DNA of 39,345 bases from Ileibacterium valens (lineage in GTDB: Bacteria; Bacillota_I; Bacilli_A; Erysipelotrichales; Erysipelotrichaceae). The stretch's first letter is position 1, and each line of letters opens with the position of its first letter. Location of the stretch: contig NZ_MPJW01000090.1 of the NCBI RefSeq assembly GCF_001945525.1, positions 1 to 39,345 of the forward strand, read 5' to 3'. The position numbers and the translations under genes were made by a program. Below are positions 8,123 through 16,578 of this stretch, in pieces. The notes under the pieces are model-generated. The model was not told the origin of the DNA, made no database searches, and was given only the letters and a program-made list of their open reading frames with translations.

Positions 8123-9490
8123 ATGGAGCGTGAAAAGCTTGGATCGCGTCTGGGCTTTATTCTGCTTTCTGCCGGTTGTGCAATTGGCATTGGCAACGTA
8201 TGGAAATTTCCGTATGTAGCTGGGCAGAATGGCGGAGCGATTTTTATTCTGATTTACCTGTTTTTCCTGGTAATTCTTGGGCTGCCTGTTATGACTATGG
8301 AATTTGCGATGGGCCGAAGCGCGCAGAAGTCCGTTGTTCAGATTTATCAGAAATTGACGCCTAATAAGAAAAACTGGTTCTGGCATGGTAAAGCAGCACT
8401 TGCTGGCAATTACCTGTTGATGATGTTTTATACGACTGTATGCGGCTGGATGCTTAAATATTTCATCGATACATGTTCCGGACAGTTTGTTGGTCTGAAT
8501 ACTGAAGAAGTCAGCAGTCGATTTGCAGAGATGATCGCCAATCCCTGGTCGCTCATCATTTGTATGGGAATTGTTGTAGTGGCTGGATTTGCAGTCTGTG
8601 CGGTTGGTTTACAGAATGGACTGGAACGAATAACCAAGTGGATGATGCTGGCTCTGCTTTGCATTATGGTATTTATGGCTATCAATTCAGTGATCACACC
8701 TGGTTCAGAAGAAGGAATCCGTTTTTATTTGATGCCGGATTTCCAAAAAGCCGAAGCGGTTGGCTGGGGTAATGTCATTGTCAATGCGATGAATCAGGCT
8801 TTCTTTACCCTGTCACTGGGTGTAGGAGCAATGGCGATTTTTGGATCCTACATTGAAAAAGATCACTCTTTGCTGTCGGAATCGGTCAATGTAGCCTGTT
8901 TGGATACATTCGTCGCTATTACAGCAGGGCTGATTATAATTCCTTCCTGTTTCGCTTTTCAGGTGGAAGTCACTGCAGGCCCCTCTTTGATTTTTATCAC
9001 TTTGCCCAATATTTTCAACGCGATGCCTTTAGGAAGATTCTGGGGCAGCCTGTTTTTTGTGTTTATGAGTTTTGCAGCTTTTTCTACAGTGCTTGCAGTC
9101 TTTGAAAACATCATTTCGGCAACGATGGATCTGACTGGATGGAGCAGAAAAAAATCATGCCTGATCAATTGTGGTCTGGTCTTCGTGCTTTCGCTGCCAT
9201 GCGCACTGGGATTCAATGTTCTTTCCTGGATTGAACCCCTGAAAGCCGGAAATACAATTCTAGATTTTGAGGATTTTCTTGTTTCAAACATTCTCCTGCC
9301 GCTTGGTTCTCTCATCTTTGTGATCTATTGCACTCACTCTCTTGGTTGGGGATGGGATAGCTTTGTTAAGGAGGCCAATACAGGAAAAGGAATAAAAATT
9401 CCTGAATGGATGAAGTTTTACTGCGCATGGATTCTGCCAGCGGTTATTTTATTGCTGTTTATTGTTGGTCTGATGACTTACTTTCAGTAG
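8123..9490 (+). CDS. Sodium:neurotransmitter symporter family (NSS/SNF) transporter
   Basis: This 455-residue LeuT-fold transporter is likely to take up an amino acid with sodium. The family hallmark is the unwound first helix, AGCAIGIGNVWKFPYVAGQNG at about 17-37, with its GNVWKFPY core. Also present are the TM6-type segment FFTLSLGVGAMAIFGSYI and later SFAAFSTVLAVFENIIS. I count about 11 membrane helices, the number usual for bacterial members. An upstream in-frame TTG at 8057 would add 22 residues, but AGGAGAG six bases before ATG 8123 makes the shorter form more likely. It is probably monocistronic, with a strong terminator downstream. The substrate cannot be read from the sequence; branched-chain and aromatic amino acids are common for this family. 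Confidence 0.9.
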   Translation: MEREKLGSRLGFILLSAGCAIGIGNVWKFPYVAGQNGGAIFILIYLFFLVILGLPVMTMEFAMGRSAQKSVVQIYQKLTPNKKNWFWHGKAALAGNYLLMMFYTTVCGWMLKYFIDTCSGQFVGLNTEEVSSRFAEMIANPWSLIICMGIVVVAGFAVCAVGLQNGLERITKWMMLALLCIMVFMAINSVITPGSEEGIRFYLMPDFQKAEAVGWGNVIVNAMNQAFFTLSLGVGAMAIFGSYIEKDHSLLSESVNVACLDTFVAITAGLIIIPSCFAFQVEVTAGPSLIFITLPNIFNAMPLGRFWGSLFFVFMSFAAFSTVLAVFENIISATMDLTGWSRKKSCLINCGLVFVLSLPCALGFNVLSWIEPLKAGNTILDFEDFLVSNILLPLGSLIFVIYCTHSLGWGWDSFVKEANTGKGIKIPEWMKFYCAWILPAVILLLFIVGLMTYFQ

Positions 9491-9564
9491 TCCTGCTCAG
9501 AATGAAATTCAGACGGTCAGAAAGTTTGGAATGTTGTTCTAAATTTCTGGCAGATGAAAAATGG

Positions 9565-9612
9565 AAATGAACAGAATCAATTCTGAAATGAAAAGATTCT
9601 GTTCATTTTTTT
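9565..9612 (+). terminator. Rho-independent terminator after NSS transporter
   Basis: A 14-bp perfect stem AAATGAACAGAATC/GATTCTGTTCATTT (9565-9578 with 9595-9608) has a 16-nt loop and merges into a T-tract. It lies 75 bp after the transporter stop. The roughly 170 bp between it and the lysine-riboswitch promoter holds nothing recognisable. Confidence 0.88.
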
Positions 9613-9784
9613 GCGTTATTTCTCAATGCCATTGATTCAGGAAGCAGACTTGAATAGCTGAATGATCTTCGATTGCTTTCGCTCTTAGCTTATTCCCATG
9701 TAAAGATAAGAATCTGAATACTCTTGATGATCAAATCTATCATATTTGTTTTTGCGTAGTGGGCACAATAGCCGTTGTCCTTCA

Positions 9785-9813
9785 TTGACACTCAGTTATC
9801 GACTTTATATAAT
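9785..9813 (+). promoter_or_regulatory. Sigma-A promoter of the lysine riboswitch transcript
   Basis: A perfect TTGACA -35 (9785-9790), a 17-bp spacer and a perfect TATAAT -10 (9808-9813) lie just ahead of the lysine riboswitch. Transcription is expected to start near 9820, about 20 nt before the aptamer. This is the strongest promoter consensus in the window. Confidence 0.85.
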
Positions 9814-9838
9814 CAATGAAGAAAATTGATGAAATAAA

Positions 9839-9996
9839 AAGATAGAGGCAGCGATGCAGATGAGTACTTTTTGGAGAAGGCATTCGATGAAAAGAAGGAA
9901 AGGCAATCATCGCCGAAAAGAAAGAAATGGCAGTTTCGTTCTTTGGTACCTGGGGGAATACCTCATGTACTCCTTCAGTCGAAGAGGAGTTATCTT
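9839..9996 (+). ncRNA. Lysine riboswitch (L-box) aptamer
   Basis: The leader contains the L-box core in the expected order: AGAGGCAGCGATGC, an AGTA loop, TTTGGAGAAGGCATTCGATG, then GGAAAGGCAATCATCGCCGA. Hairpins follow, including AAAGAA/TTCTTT (about 9922-9943) and GGTA/TACC. The closing stem P1 is AAGATA at 9839-9844 paired with TATCTT at 9991-9996. In known L-boxes, lysine binding stabilises P1 and favours the downstream terminator, switching off lysine uptake or synthesis genes. Here a terminator follows at 10012 and an ABC transporter at 10057, so excess lysine should shut off the transporter. Recognised by eye from the conserved core. Confidence 0.9.
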
Positions 9997-10011
9997 AATA
10001 ATTACTTGTTG

Positions 10012-10034
10012 ACTGTGGGTACCACAGTTTTTTT
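10012..10034 (+). terminator. Riboswitch-controlled attenuator terminator
   Basis: ACTGTGG/CCACAGT (10012-10018 with 10022-10028) around a GTA loop is followed by a run of seven T's (10028-10034). It lies 15 bases after the lysine aptamer and 22 bases before the start codon of the binding protein, with the ribosome binding site between them. The CAGTC at 9976-9980 can pair with GACTG at 10011-10015, a short candidate antiterminator. Confidence 0.85.
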
Positions 10035-10056
10035 ATTTCCTGTAAAGGAGAAAAAG

Positions 10057-10905
10057 ATGAAAAAGATGTTCTGGGCAGCCAGCTGTGCTGCCATCCTGCT
10101 TGTGGGATGCTCGTCTTCTCAACCTACAGAAGATGCTTCTGCAGACAATGCTTCGGATGCTTCAAAGGGAACCTTTACTGTCGGAATGGAATGTGACTAT
10201 GCTCCGTTCAACTGGCAGACAGCTGAGGAAGGAGAGACAGCCGTTTCTCTTGGAACTGGAGCTGGTTATTGTGATGGCTACGATGTAGTCGTGTCGAAAG
10301 CAATTGCCGATAACATGGGTAAAGAGCTGGTCATTAAGAAAGTAAACTGGGATGGACTGCAGCCAGCAGTAGAATCCGGTGAAATTGATGCCATTATTGC
10401 TGGTATGACCGCTAATGATGAACGTGAAGAAGGTCTTGATTTCACAACTCCATATTATGGATCTGAAATGGTTATGATCGTTAAAAAGGGATCTGAAGCT
10501 GAAAACTTTAAGGATATTCAGGACTTTTCCGGCTGGAAAGTAATCGGTCAGAAAAACACGAACTATGATGATGTAATCGACCAGATTGAAGGAGTTGATC
10601 ATGTGACTCCAAAATCAAAATATCCAGAACTCATTCTGGCTCTTCAGGCAGGAGAAGCCGATGCGATTACTGCTGAACTTCCTGTAGCTAAAGGAATCGT
10701 AGCCGCAAATGATGATCTGACATACATCACTTTTGATGAAGGAAAAGGTTTTGACGTAGATACAACTGTATCCATCGGGATGAAAAATGATTCAAGAGAT
10801 TCTGAACTTTTCAAATCTGTTCAGGCAGCTCTTGATCAGATCGATGAAGATACCCGAGGCGACTGGATGCTTGAGTCTGTAGACCGCGCACCTACTGGTG
10901 AATAA
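10057..10905 (+). CDS. Lysine (cationic amino acid) ABC transporter, substrate-binding lipoprotein
   Basis: This 282-residue solute-binding protein belongs to the amino-acid family 3. A signal peptide ends in a lipobox LLVGC with Cys18 as the lipidation site, and a Ser/Ala/Asp-rich linker follows. The mature domain starts FTVGMECDYAPFNW and contains GYDVVVSKAIADNMGKEL and DAIIAGMTANDEREEGLDFT, all family-typical. AAAGGAG seven bases before ATG 10057 fixes the start; an open in-frame extension from 9871 runs through the riboswitch and is not real. The lysine riboswitch upstream makes lysine the most likely ligand. It is followed 5 bp later by the permease gene. Confidence 0.92.
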   Translation: MKKMFWAASCAAILLVGCSSSQPTEDASADNASDASKGTFTVGMECDYAPFNWQTAEEGETAVSLGTGAGYCDGYDVVVSKAIADNMGKELVIKKVNWDGLQPAVESGEIDAIIAGMTANDEREEGLDFTTPYYGSEMVMIVKKGSEAENFKDIQDFSGWKVIGQKNTNYDDVIDQIEGVDHVTPKSKYPELILALQAGEADAITAELPVAKGIVAANDDLTYITFDEGKGFDVDTTVSIGMKNDSRDSELFKSVQAALDQIDEDTRGDWMLESVDRAPTGE

Positions 10906-10910
10906 AATTC

Positions 10911-11639
10911 ATGAAAGTTGATTTAGGATACGCCTGGTCGATATTACTGAAATCCTGGCCCATGTTCTGGTACGGCATTAAAATTACCGTCGCCTTTGCT
11001 GTTGTCGGAACAGTCTTTGGATTTCTGATCGGTCTGATTATTGGAGCGATTCGAGGGATGCCAGTAGATCCTCTCGATTCACCATTCAAAAAAGCGCTGA
11101 AAAAATTTGGTCAGATGATTACTGGCTTATACATCTGGGTCTTCCGTGGAACCCCAATGATGATACAGGCCTGCTTTATCTATTATCTGCTGCGCCCAAT
11201 TATCCATTGGGATGCTATTACAGCCGGTTTTGTTATTATTTCTATTAATACAGGAGCCTATATGGCTGAGATCTTGCGCTCAGGTATCCAATCCGTTGAT
11301 CCTGGACAGACTGAAGCGGCTAAATCCTTAGGAATGACAAATCTTCAGACGATGATTCATGTTATTTTCCCTCAGGCGATTAAGAATACTTTCCCTGCAA
11401 TCGGAAACCAGTTAGTCGTAAACCTGAAGGATTCCTGTATGATGAACGCGATTTCGGTGACCGAGCTGTTCTTCCAGTCCTCTTCAATTGCTGGAACAAA
11501 TATGAAGTTTGTTGAAGTCTATCTGGTTACTGCAATTCTGTACCTGATTTTAACAACTCTGGCTACCTGGATTCTTAACGTGATTGAAAGAAGAATGAAT
11601 AAGACCAAAACAGTTGCTTTAAAGGAGATGTCTGCATGA
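10911..11639 (+). CDS. Lysine/amino-acid ABC transporter permease
   Basis: This 242-residue integral membrane protein is of the HisM/GlnP type. The N-terminus ([20 protein letters not shown]) begins the permease core. The EAA loop that contacts the ATPase is visible as [20 protein letters not shown] at about 144-163. It carries about five to six membrane helices. A single permease gene implies a homodimer, as in several Gram-positive amino-acid importers. The start lies 5 bp after the binding-protein stop with only a weak GGTGA-type site, which suggests translational coupling. Its stop overlaps the ATPase start. Confidence 0.92.
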   Translation: MKVDLGYAWSILLKSWPMFWYGIKITVAFAVVGTVFGFLIGLIIGAIRGMPVDPLDSPFKKALKKFGQMITGLYIWVFRGTPMMIQACFIYYLLRPIIHWDAITAGFVIISINTGAYMAEILRSGIQSVDPGQTEAAKSLGMTNLQTMIHVIFPQAIKNTFPAIGNQLVVNLKDSCMMNAISVTELFFQSSSIAGTNMKFVEVYLVTAILYLILTTLATWILNVIERRMNKTKTVALKEMSA

Positions 11640-12394
11640 TGGATCCCATTATTAAAGTTGAACACTTAAAAAAGCATTTTGGAGATCTCGAAGTGCTCGA
11701 TGATATTGATTTTTCTGTCAATAAAGGGGAAGTTATTTCGATTATCGGCTCAAGCGGCAGCGGCAAAAGCACCTTGCTTCGATGCATTAACCTGCTTGAG
11801 ATCCCTGATGGAGGAACGATCTCGTTTCATGGAAAAAATATCCTTGATAAGGACCGCAATCTGACGGATTATCGTTCAAAAGTCGGAATGGTCTTTCAAT
11901 CCTTCAATCTTTTTAATAATAAAAACGTAATCGATAACTGTATCATTGGACAGCGTCAGGTATTAAAACGCTCCAAAGAAGAAGCCAGAAAAATTGCTGA
12001 AGGTCATCTTCAGCGGGTTGGCATGTCAAATTTCCTGAATCACGCTTCTACAAAACTATCTGGAGGACAAAAACAGCGAGTGGCAATTGCCAGAGCTTTA
12101 TCAATGGATCCAGAAGTGCTTCTCTTTGATGAACCGACCAGTGCCCTTGACCCTGAAATGGTCGGGGAAGTTCTCGAAGTTATGAAAGATCTGGCCAGAA
12201 ATGGTCTTACCATGGTCGTAGTCACTCATGAAATGCAATTTGCCAGAGACGTTTCAGACCGGGTGATCTTTATGGATAAAGGAGTTATTGCTGAACAGGG
12301 TACTCCGGAAGAAGTTTTTGAAAATCCAAAAAATGAAAGAACTCGTCAGTTTCTTTCCCGTTATTCCTCAGCTGGAGTTTCGGATAAGAACTGA
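11636..12394 (+). CDS. Lysine/amino-acid ABC transporter ATP-binding protein
   Basis: This 252-residue ATPase has the complete motif set: Walker [10 protein letters not shown] (residues 38-46), Q-loop VFQSFNLF, signature LSGGQKQR, Walker [15 protein letters not shown] and switch His in [10 protein letters not shown]. It energises the permease encoded just upstream. Two adjacent ATG codons (11636 and 11639) follow AAAGGAGAT; the first overlaps the permease stop as ATGA. It is the last gene of the riboswitch-controlled operon; a terminator follows at 12477. Length is normal for the amino-acid importer class. Confidence 0.94.
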   Translation: MMDPIIKVEHLKKHFGDLEVLDDIDFSVNKGEVISIIGSSGSGKSTLLRCINLLEIPDGGTISFHGKNILDKDRNLTDYRSKVGMVFQSFNLFNNKNVIDNCIIGQRQVLKRSKEEARKIAEGHLQRVGMSNFLNHASTKLSGGQKQRVAIARALSMDPEVLLFDEPTSALDPEMVGEVLEVMKDLARNGLTMVVVTHEMQFARDVSDRVIFMDKGVIAEQGTPEEVFENPKNERTRQFLSRYSSAGVSDKN

Positions 12395-12476
12395 TCATCT
12401 GCTGATCTGTTCTGGATTTTGCGGACGGTCAGAATCGAAGAAACAATCAGCGGGTCATTAAAATTTTATTCAACAA

Positions 12477-12516
12477 AAGCAAAGGGATGAGGTTGTCTTC
12501 ATCCCTTTTGTTTTGA
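12477..12516 (+). terminator. Rho-independent terminator after the lysine ABC operon
   Basis: AAAGGGATGA/TCATCCCTTT (12481-12490 with 12499-12508) forms a 10-bp stem with an 8-nt loop and ends in TTTTGTTTTG. The A-rich left flank could let it work in both directions. Confidence 0.88.
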
Positions 12517-12636
12517 TATTTGGGGACATGATCGTTTGAAAGTTGATAAGTTGTTCTGAAAATTCTGCTTATGAGAAGAGAGAACGTTTATAATAAAAAG
12601 AGAACAGATATATTTGAAATTATAAGGAGGATATTC

Positions 12637-14229
12637 ATGGAAAAAAGACCTGTTGTTCTGGTTGTCATGGACGGCGTAGGCGTTTCTGATAACGAACTGG
12701 GCAATGCAGTAAAAATGGCTTATAAACCAAATCTGGACGAACTTTGGAATAACTGCCCGCATACAGTATTAAGAGCTCATGGGCTTGCTGTCGGCTTGCC
12801 ATCTGATTCAGATATGGGTAACTCTGAAGTCGGCCATAACGCCATTGGCTGCGGACAGATTTATTCTCAGGGGGCGAAACTGGTTAACGAAAATATCGAA
12901 TCCGGTGCAATGTTTGATTCAGCTACCTGGAAAGATCTGGTTGAAAACGTAAAAGCAAATGATTCAGTTCTGCATTTCCTTGGACTGCTCTCGGATGGAA
13001 ATGTTCATTCCCACATTAACCATCTCAAGGCAATGATCGAAGAAGCAAAAAAAGAAGGCGTAAAGAAAGTACGCGTTCATATTCTTCTTGATGGCCGCGA
13101 TGTTCCTGAAACCAGTGCATTAACATATGTTGATGATATTGAAAACTTCATGAACGCATTGAATGATGATCAGTTTGATGCTGAGATTGCGTCTGGCGGT
13201 GGAAGAATGCAGATTACCATGGACCGTTATGAAGCCAACTGGCCAATGGTTGAAGCTGGCTGGAAAATTCATGTTCTTGGTGAAGGAAGAACTTTCCCAT
13301 CAGCAACTGAAGCCATTGAAACGTACCGCAATGAGTCCGGTGTAGTCGACCAGGATCTTCCAGGATTCGTGATTGTTGATGCCGAAGGCAATCCTAAAGG
13401 AACAATTAACGATAAAGATTCAGTCATTCTTTATAACTTCCGTGGTGACCGTGCTCAGGAAATTTCATTAGCATTTGATGGGGATGAAACATTTGATAAA
13501 TTTGACCGTGTAAAAGTACCAGATGTAAAATTTGCCGGTATGCTGCAATACGATGCGGATTTACAGATTCCGAAGCATTATCTTACTGAACCACCAAAAA
13601 TCAACTACACATTAACCGAACAGCTCGTCAAGGATGGCATCAGCGAATACGCTATTTCCGAAACTCAGAAGTATGGACATGTGACTTATTTCTGGAATGG
13701 AAACCGTTCAGGTAAATTCGATGAAGATCTTGAAGTTTATGAAGAAATCGAATCGGATGTTATTCCATTTGAGCAGCGTCCATGGATGAAATCGGCTCAG
13801 ATTACTGACAAACTGTGCGATGCCATTCGTTCCGGTAAATATGATTTCCTCAGAACCAACTATCCTAACGGAGATATGGTCGGCCATACTGGAAATCTTG
13901 AAGCAACGATCATTGGTGTTGAATCCGTTGACTTGGCTTTAGGACGTGTCATTAAAGCAGTAAAAGATGTCAATGGAATCCTCATGGTTACGGCTGACCA
14001 TGGAAATGCCGATGAAATGTATGAAAAACCAAAGAAGAAAGATGCTCCTTTAAAAGCAAAGACTTCTCATACATTGAACAAAGTTCCATTTATTATTTAT
14101 AATTTCGACTGCACATTAAAACAGGATGACGATCTTGGACTTTCCAACATTGCTTCTACTGTCTGCCAGGTTCTGGGTGTTAAACCGAACGAACACTGGA
14201 GAGAGTCAATCATTGAAGAAGTAAAATAG
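12637..14229 (+). CDS. gpmI: 2,3-bisphosphoglycerate-independent phosphoglycerate mutase
   Basis: This 530-residue cytoplasmic glycolytic enzyme interconverts 3- and 2-phosphoglycerate, using two Mn ions and a catalytic serine. Visible motifs are the metal Asp in VVMDGVG (Asp12), the phosphoserine site SDMGNSEVGHNAIG (Ser63), HFLGLLSDGNVHSH, LLDGRDVPETSA, GRMQITMDRY, YNFRGDRAQEIS, NYPNGDMVGHTG and VTADHGNADEM. It is slightly longer than the usual 505-515 residues. The first motif reads DGVG where DGWG is most common. AGGAGG lies eight bases before ATG 12637; an upstream in-frame start at 12571 is rejected. It is monocistronic here, not in a gap-pgk-tpi cluster. Confidence 0.96.
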   Translation: MEKRPVVLVVMDGVGVSDNELGNAVKMAYKPNLDELWNNCPHTVLRAHGLAVGLPSDSDMGNSEVGHNAIGCGQIYSQGAKLVNENIESGAMFDSATWKDLVENVKANDSVLHFLGLLSDGNVHSHINHLKAMIEEAKKEGVKKVRVHILLDGRDVPETSALTYVDDIENFMNALNDDQFDAEIASGGGRMQITMDRYEANWPMVEAGWKIHVLGEGRTFPSATEAIETYRNESGVVDQDLPGFVIVDAEGNPKGTINDKDSVILYNFRGDRAQEISLAFDGDETFDKFDRVKVPDVKFAGMLQYDADLQIPKHYLTEPPKINYTLTEQLVKDGISEYAISETQKYGHVTYFWNGNRSGKFDEDLEVYEEIESDVIPFEQRPWMKSAQITDKLCDAIRSGKYDFLRTNYPNGDMVGHTGNLEATIIGVESVDLALGRVIKAVKDVNGILMVTADHGNADEMYEKPKKKDAPLKAKTSHTLNKVPFIIYNFDCTLKQDDDLGLSNIASTVCQVLGVKPNEHWRESIIEEVK

Positions 14230-14300
14230 TTCTTTATTTATGATGACAGGAAAAATTCTCTGAATGATTCTGCTGCAGAAATTAAATCCTGATGGCTTTC

Positions 14301-14343
14301 AAGAAGTCTTGCCTTTCATTCGTTAGGTAAGACTTCTTTTTTG
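14301..14343 (+). terminator. Rho-independent terminator after gpmI
   Basis: A 14-bp stem AAGAAGTCTTGCCT/AGGTAAGACTTCTT (one G-T pair; 14301-14314 with 14325-14338) has a 10-nt loop and a T6 tail. It starts about 70 bp after the gpmI stop. Confidence 0.9.
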
Positions 14344-14493
14344 TGATTTAGTGGCATGTTTGCGGTATGGATAATTGCTTTGACAGGATAGAAATTCTGA
14401 GCTTCTTACAGAGGATCATAAAAGACAAATTGATCCAGACTAAACATTTCGAAGAATAGTTTTAGTTCAAAAGAATAAATTCAGGACAATGAT

Positions 14494-14521
14494 TTGTAAA
14501 TCAGACCAAATTGAATAAAAT
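14494..14521 (+). promoter_or_regulatory. Candidate promoter of the serine-hydrolase gene
   Basis: TTGTAA (14494-14499) and TAAAAT (14516-14521) are spaced by 16 bp, about 35 bp upstream of the proposed start. It is a plausible sigma-A promoter in AT-rich DNA. Confidence 0.35.
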
Positions 14522-14554
14522 TGTTAAAATTATGGGAGAAAAAGCCGGAAGATA

Positions 14555-15472
14555 TTGAACTTACTTTCTGCATCTCTGTATTATAGAACAATGAAATCAA
14601 TGGTCCTCAGCCTGATTTGTATGACACTGACATCTCCTTTTTCAAATCGGCTTTTCTATGAAATATCAGATTCGCAAGATTCGGAAATTCCTACCATAAC
14701 GGAGCTTGACCGCTTAGTCGAAGACTCCATTTCCTTATGTGTGGGAACTTCATTTTCCATGAATAAGGCATCGAATACCATGAATGATTATATTGCCCTC
14801 AACCGTCCAGAAAAGCAAAACTGGTCTGTTTCAATCATTGACCTGAATACAGGACAGACCATCGGATACAGCGAATCTGAAAACCAGACTGCTGCCAGTT
14901 CAATCAAATTATTTGTTGCAGGCGCCGTCATGGAACATAGAGATAAGCTGTTAGAGAAATATTCAGAAAATCAGATCGACCAGCTTCTGAGATTGTCGTT
15001 GATTATTTCGGATAACGATTCAGCGACTCAGCTTATCTCCATGCTTGGCAGCGGGAATACCACCAAAGGAAAAGAAATAGTGAATAAATACTGCCAGGAG
15101 CATGGATTTGACTCGACTTTTCTAGGGATCCTTTTTTCAGGATTAGATCCGAGCGGAACCTATAACACCACCAGTGCAAAAGATACCGCCAGATTCATGG
15201 AAGAGATTTATCATCACCGTTTAGCCGGCAGTGAAAAAATTCTCGGATATCTGGCTGATTCTGAGCGGTTAGCAAAAATTCCTTCTGCCATTCCCGAAGG
15301 AATTGCAACGGCCAATAAAACCGGTGAGTTAAATAATACTCAAAATGATACCGCAATCGTCTATGCGAGAAGACCGTTTGTCATCAGCATTCTAATTGAT
15401 GAAGCAGAATACAGTCGGGCAGCGATTGATATACAGGAGCTCACCAGACTGATTTATCCTTATTTCGAGTAA
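14555..15472 (+). CDS. Serine hydrolase of class A beta-lactamase fold
   Basis: The 305-residue protein has the serine penicillin-binding/beta-lactamase signature set: S-x-x-K (Ser115-Ser-Ile-Lys118 in TAASSIKLF), SDN (152-154 in IISDNDSATQL) and KTG (255-257 in ANKTGELN). Domain order and spacing fit the Beta-lactamase2/class A fold. I do not see the ExxLN omega-loop Glu that true class A enzymes use for deacylation; the corresponding stretch reads SGLDPSGTYNTTSAKD. A cell-wall or unknown hydrolase role is therefore more likely than drug resistance. The N-terminal hydrophobic stretch suggests export. The start is uncertain: TTG 14555 with GGAAG just upstream, or ATG 14591 without a clear ribosome binding site. 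Confidence 0.75.
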   Translation: MNLLSASLYYRTMKSMVLSLICMTLTSPFSNRLFYEISDSQDSEIPTITELDRLVEDSISLCVGTSFSMNKASNTMNDYIALNRPEKQNWSVSIIDLNTGQTIGYSESENQTAASSIKLFVAGAVMEHRDKLLEKYSENQIDQLLRLSLIISDNDSATQLISMLGSGNTTKGKEIVNKYCQEHGFDSTFLGILFSGLDPSGTYNTTSAKDTARFMEEIYHHRLAGSEKILGYLADSERLAKIPSAIPEGIATANKTGELNNTQNDTAIVYARRPFVISILIDEAEYSRAAIDIQELTRLIYPYFE

Positions 15473-15475
15473 AAT

Positions 15476-15505
15476 AATAACAATAACCAGCTGGTTATTG
15501 TTATT
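15476..15505. terminator. Perfect 15-bp palindrome, terminator-like hairpin
   Basis: AATAACAATAACCAG (15476-15490) is followed directly by its exact reverse complement (15491-15505), three bases after the serine-hydrolase stop. As RNA it would fold into a long AU-rich hairpin. The T-run after it is poor, so it may be a weak terminator or an mRNA-stabilising element; a protein-binding palindrome is also possible. Confidence 0.5.
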
Positions 15506-15562
15506 TAGATAGAACAGGACAGGCTCTCTTTGCAGAGCCTGTATTCATGTCAGAAAGGAATA

Positions 15563-16276
15563 ATGCAATCTATGACGATTAAAACAATATTGTTTGATCT
15601 GGATGGAACCCTGCTCCCGATGGATCAGGAAGTGTTCATTAAATATTACTTTGGGGCGCTGGTAAAACATATGGAGCCTGAAGGATATGAGCCCAAAAAA
15701 CTGATTGATTCAATCTGGAAGGGTACAGAAGCAATGGTTAAAAATCGCTCTTCAATGACTAATGAACAGGTCTTCTGGGATAAGATGAAGGAATTTTATG
15801 GAGATTCCGTGATGAAGGATCTGCCAAAATTTGAAGAATTCTATAAAACTTCCTTTCAGAATATTTCTGCAGTATGTCCCCCGGATCCTGAATCTGCTCC
15901 ATTGATTAAACAGTTAAAAGAGCAGGGATATCAGCTGATTCTGGCTACGAATCCGATCTTTCCAGCAATCGCGACAAACAGTCGCATACGTTGGGGGAAT
16001 CTCAATCCTGAAGATTTCGATCTGGTGACAACTTATGAGAATTCCTCCAGAGCAAAACCAAACCCTGAATATTTTCAGGAAATTCTTGAGAAGTTGAATC
16101 TGAATCCTGAAGAGTGCCTTGTGGTTGGAAATGATATGACTGAGGATCTTTGTGCCAGTAAGATTGGCCTACCCGTATTTATTCGTACAACTCACCTGAT
16201 TAATAAGGAGAATCGTACTCTGGATTCTATTCCTCATGGCGATTTTAAAGAGTTGATTGAGTACTTATCTGTTTAA
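15563..16276 (+). CDS. HAD-superfamily hydrolase (phosphatase-like)
   Basis: This 237-residue protein has all HAD motifs: motif I ILFDLDGTLLPMD near the N-terminus with the nucleophile Asp, motif II LILATNP, the lysine of motif III in SSRAKPNPEYF, and motif IV VGNDMTEDLCAS. A helical cap domain lies between motifs I and II (about residues 20-95). Such proteins are usually small-molecule phosphatases; the substrate is unknown. The start is ambiguous between ATG 15563 and ATG 15572 (MTIKTILFD); AAAGGAA ends only a few bases before 15563 and is rather far from 15572. An upstream in-frame extension from 15530 has no support. Confidence 0.85.
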   Translation: MQSMTIKTILFDLDGTLLPMDQEVFIKYYFGALVKHMEPEGYEPKKLIDSIWKGTEAMVKNRSSMTNEQVFWDKMKEFYGDSVMKDLPKFEEFYKTSFQNISAVCPPDPESAPLIKQLKEQGYQLILATNPIFPAIATNSRIRWGNLNPEDFDLVTTYENSSRAKPNPEYFQEILEKLNLNPEECLVVGNDMTEDLCASKIGLPVFIRTTHLINKENRTLDSIPHGDFKELIEYLSV

Positions 16277-16348
16277 GACTGTTTCTGTAATAAATCCTGG
16301 AGAGCTCCTGATGTATGCGCTCTGAAATCAACCATCAGTTTCCTGCGA

Positions 16349-16354
16349 TATAAT
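16349..16354 (+). promoter_or_regulatory. Candidate -10 box upstream of femX
   Basis: A perfect TATAAT lies in the 302-bp gap between the HAD gene and femX. No good -35 sits at the right distance, so this is only suggestive. Transcription from here would give a leader of about 220 nt that includes the hairpin at 16521-16573. Confidence 0.3.
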
Positions 16355-16520
16355 AAAGACGCTGACAGAATGCGATCGTATTGAGTGGATTAAGAAGATC
16401 ACAAAAATGATAAAAATGAATCAGTACAAGAACCAGGGAATCAGAAAATAGAAATTTTGTCAGCTAATAACTAAAGCAGCTATAGAAATAGAACTGATTT
16501 TTTTTACAGAAAGGGGGATA

Positions 16521-16573
16521 CGGCAATTCCTCTGTACCTGACGTTTTATCTTAACGTCTGGGGTTTTATGCCG
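16521..16573 (+). promoter_or_regulatory. Structured leader with mini-ORF in front of femX
   Basis: A stem-loop GACGTT/AACGTC (16540-16545 with 16553-16558), extended by CC/GG across a T-T mismatch, sits inside an outer CGGCA/TGCCG pairing (16521-16525 with 16569-16573). Right after the hairpin, GGGG (16560-16563) precedes an ATG at 16568 that opens a four-codon frame (Met-Pro-His-Glu) whose TGA overlaps the femX ATG. No other ribosome binding site lies close to the femX start. Translation of femX may therefore be coupled to this mini-ORF. The structure was found by eye and not folded by a program. Confidence 0.35.
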
Positions 16574-16578
16574 CACGA

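Noticed and set aside
9871-10056. N-terminal extension of the lysine-binding protein
   Set aside because: It runs through the lysine riboswitch and attenuator; the lipoprotein signal and ribosome binding site fix the start at 10057.
10162-10602. 146-codon minus-strand open frame inside the lysine-binding protein
   Set aside because: Antisense shadow of a well-supported gene without start signals.
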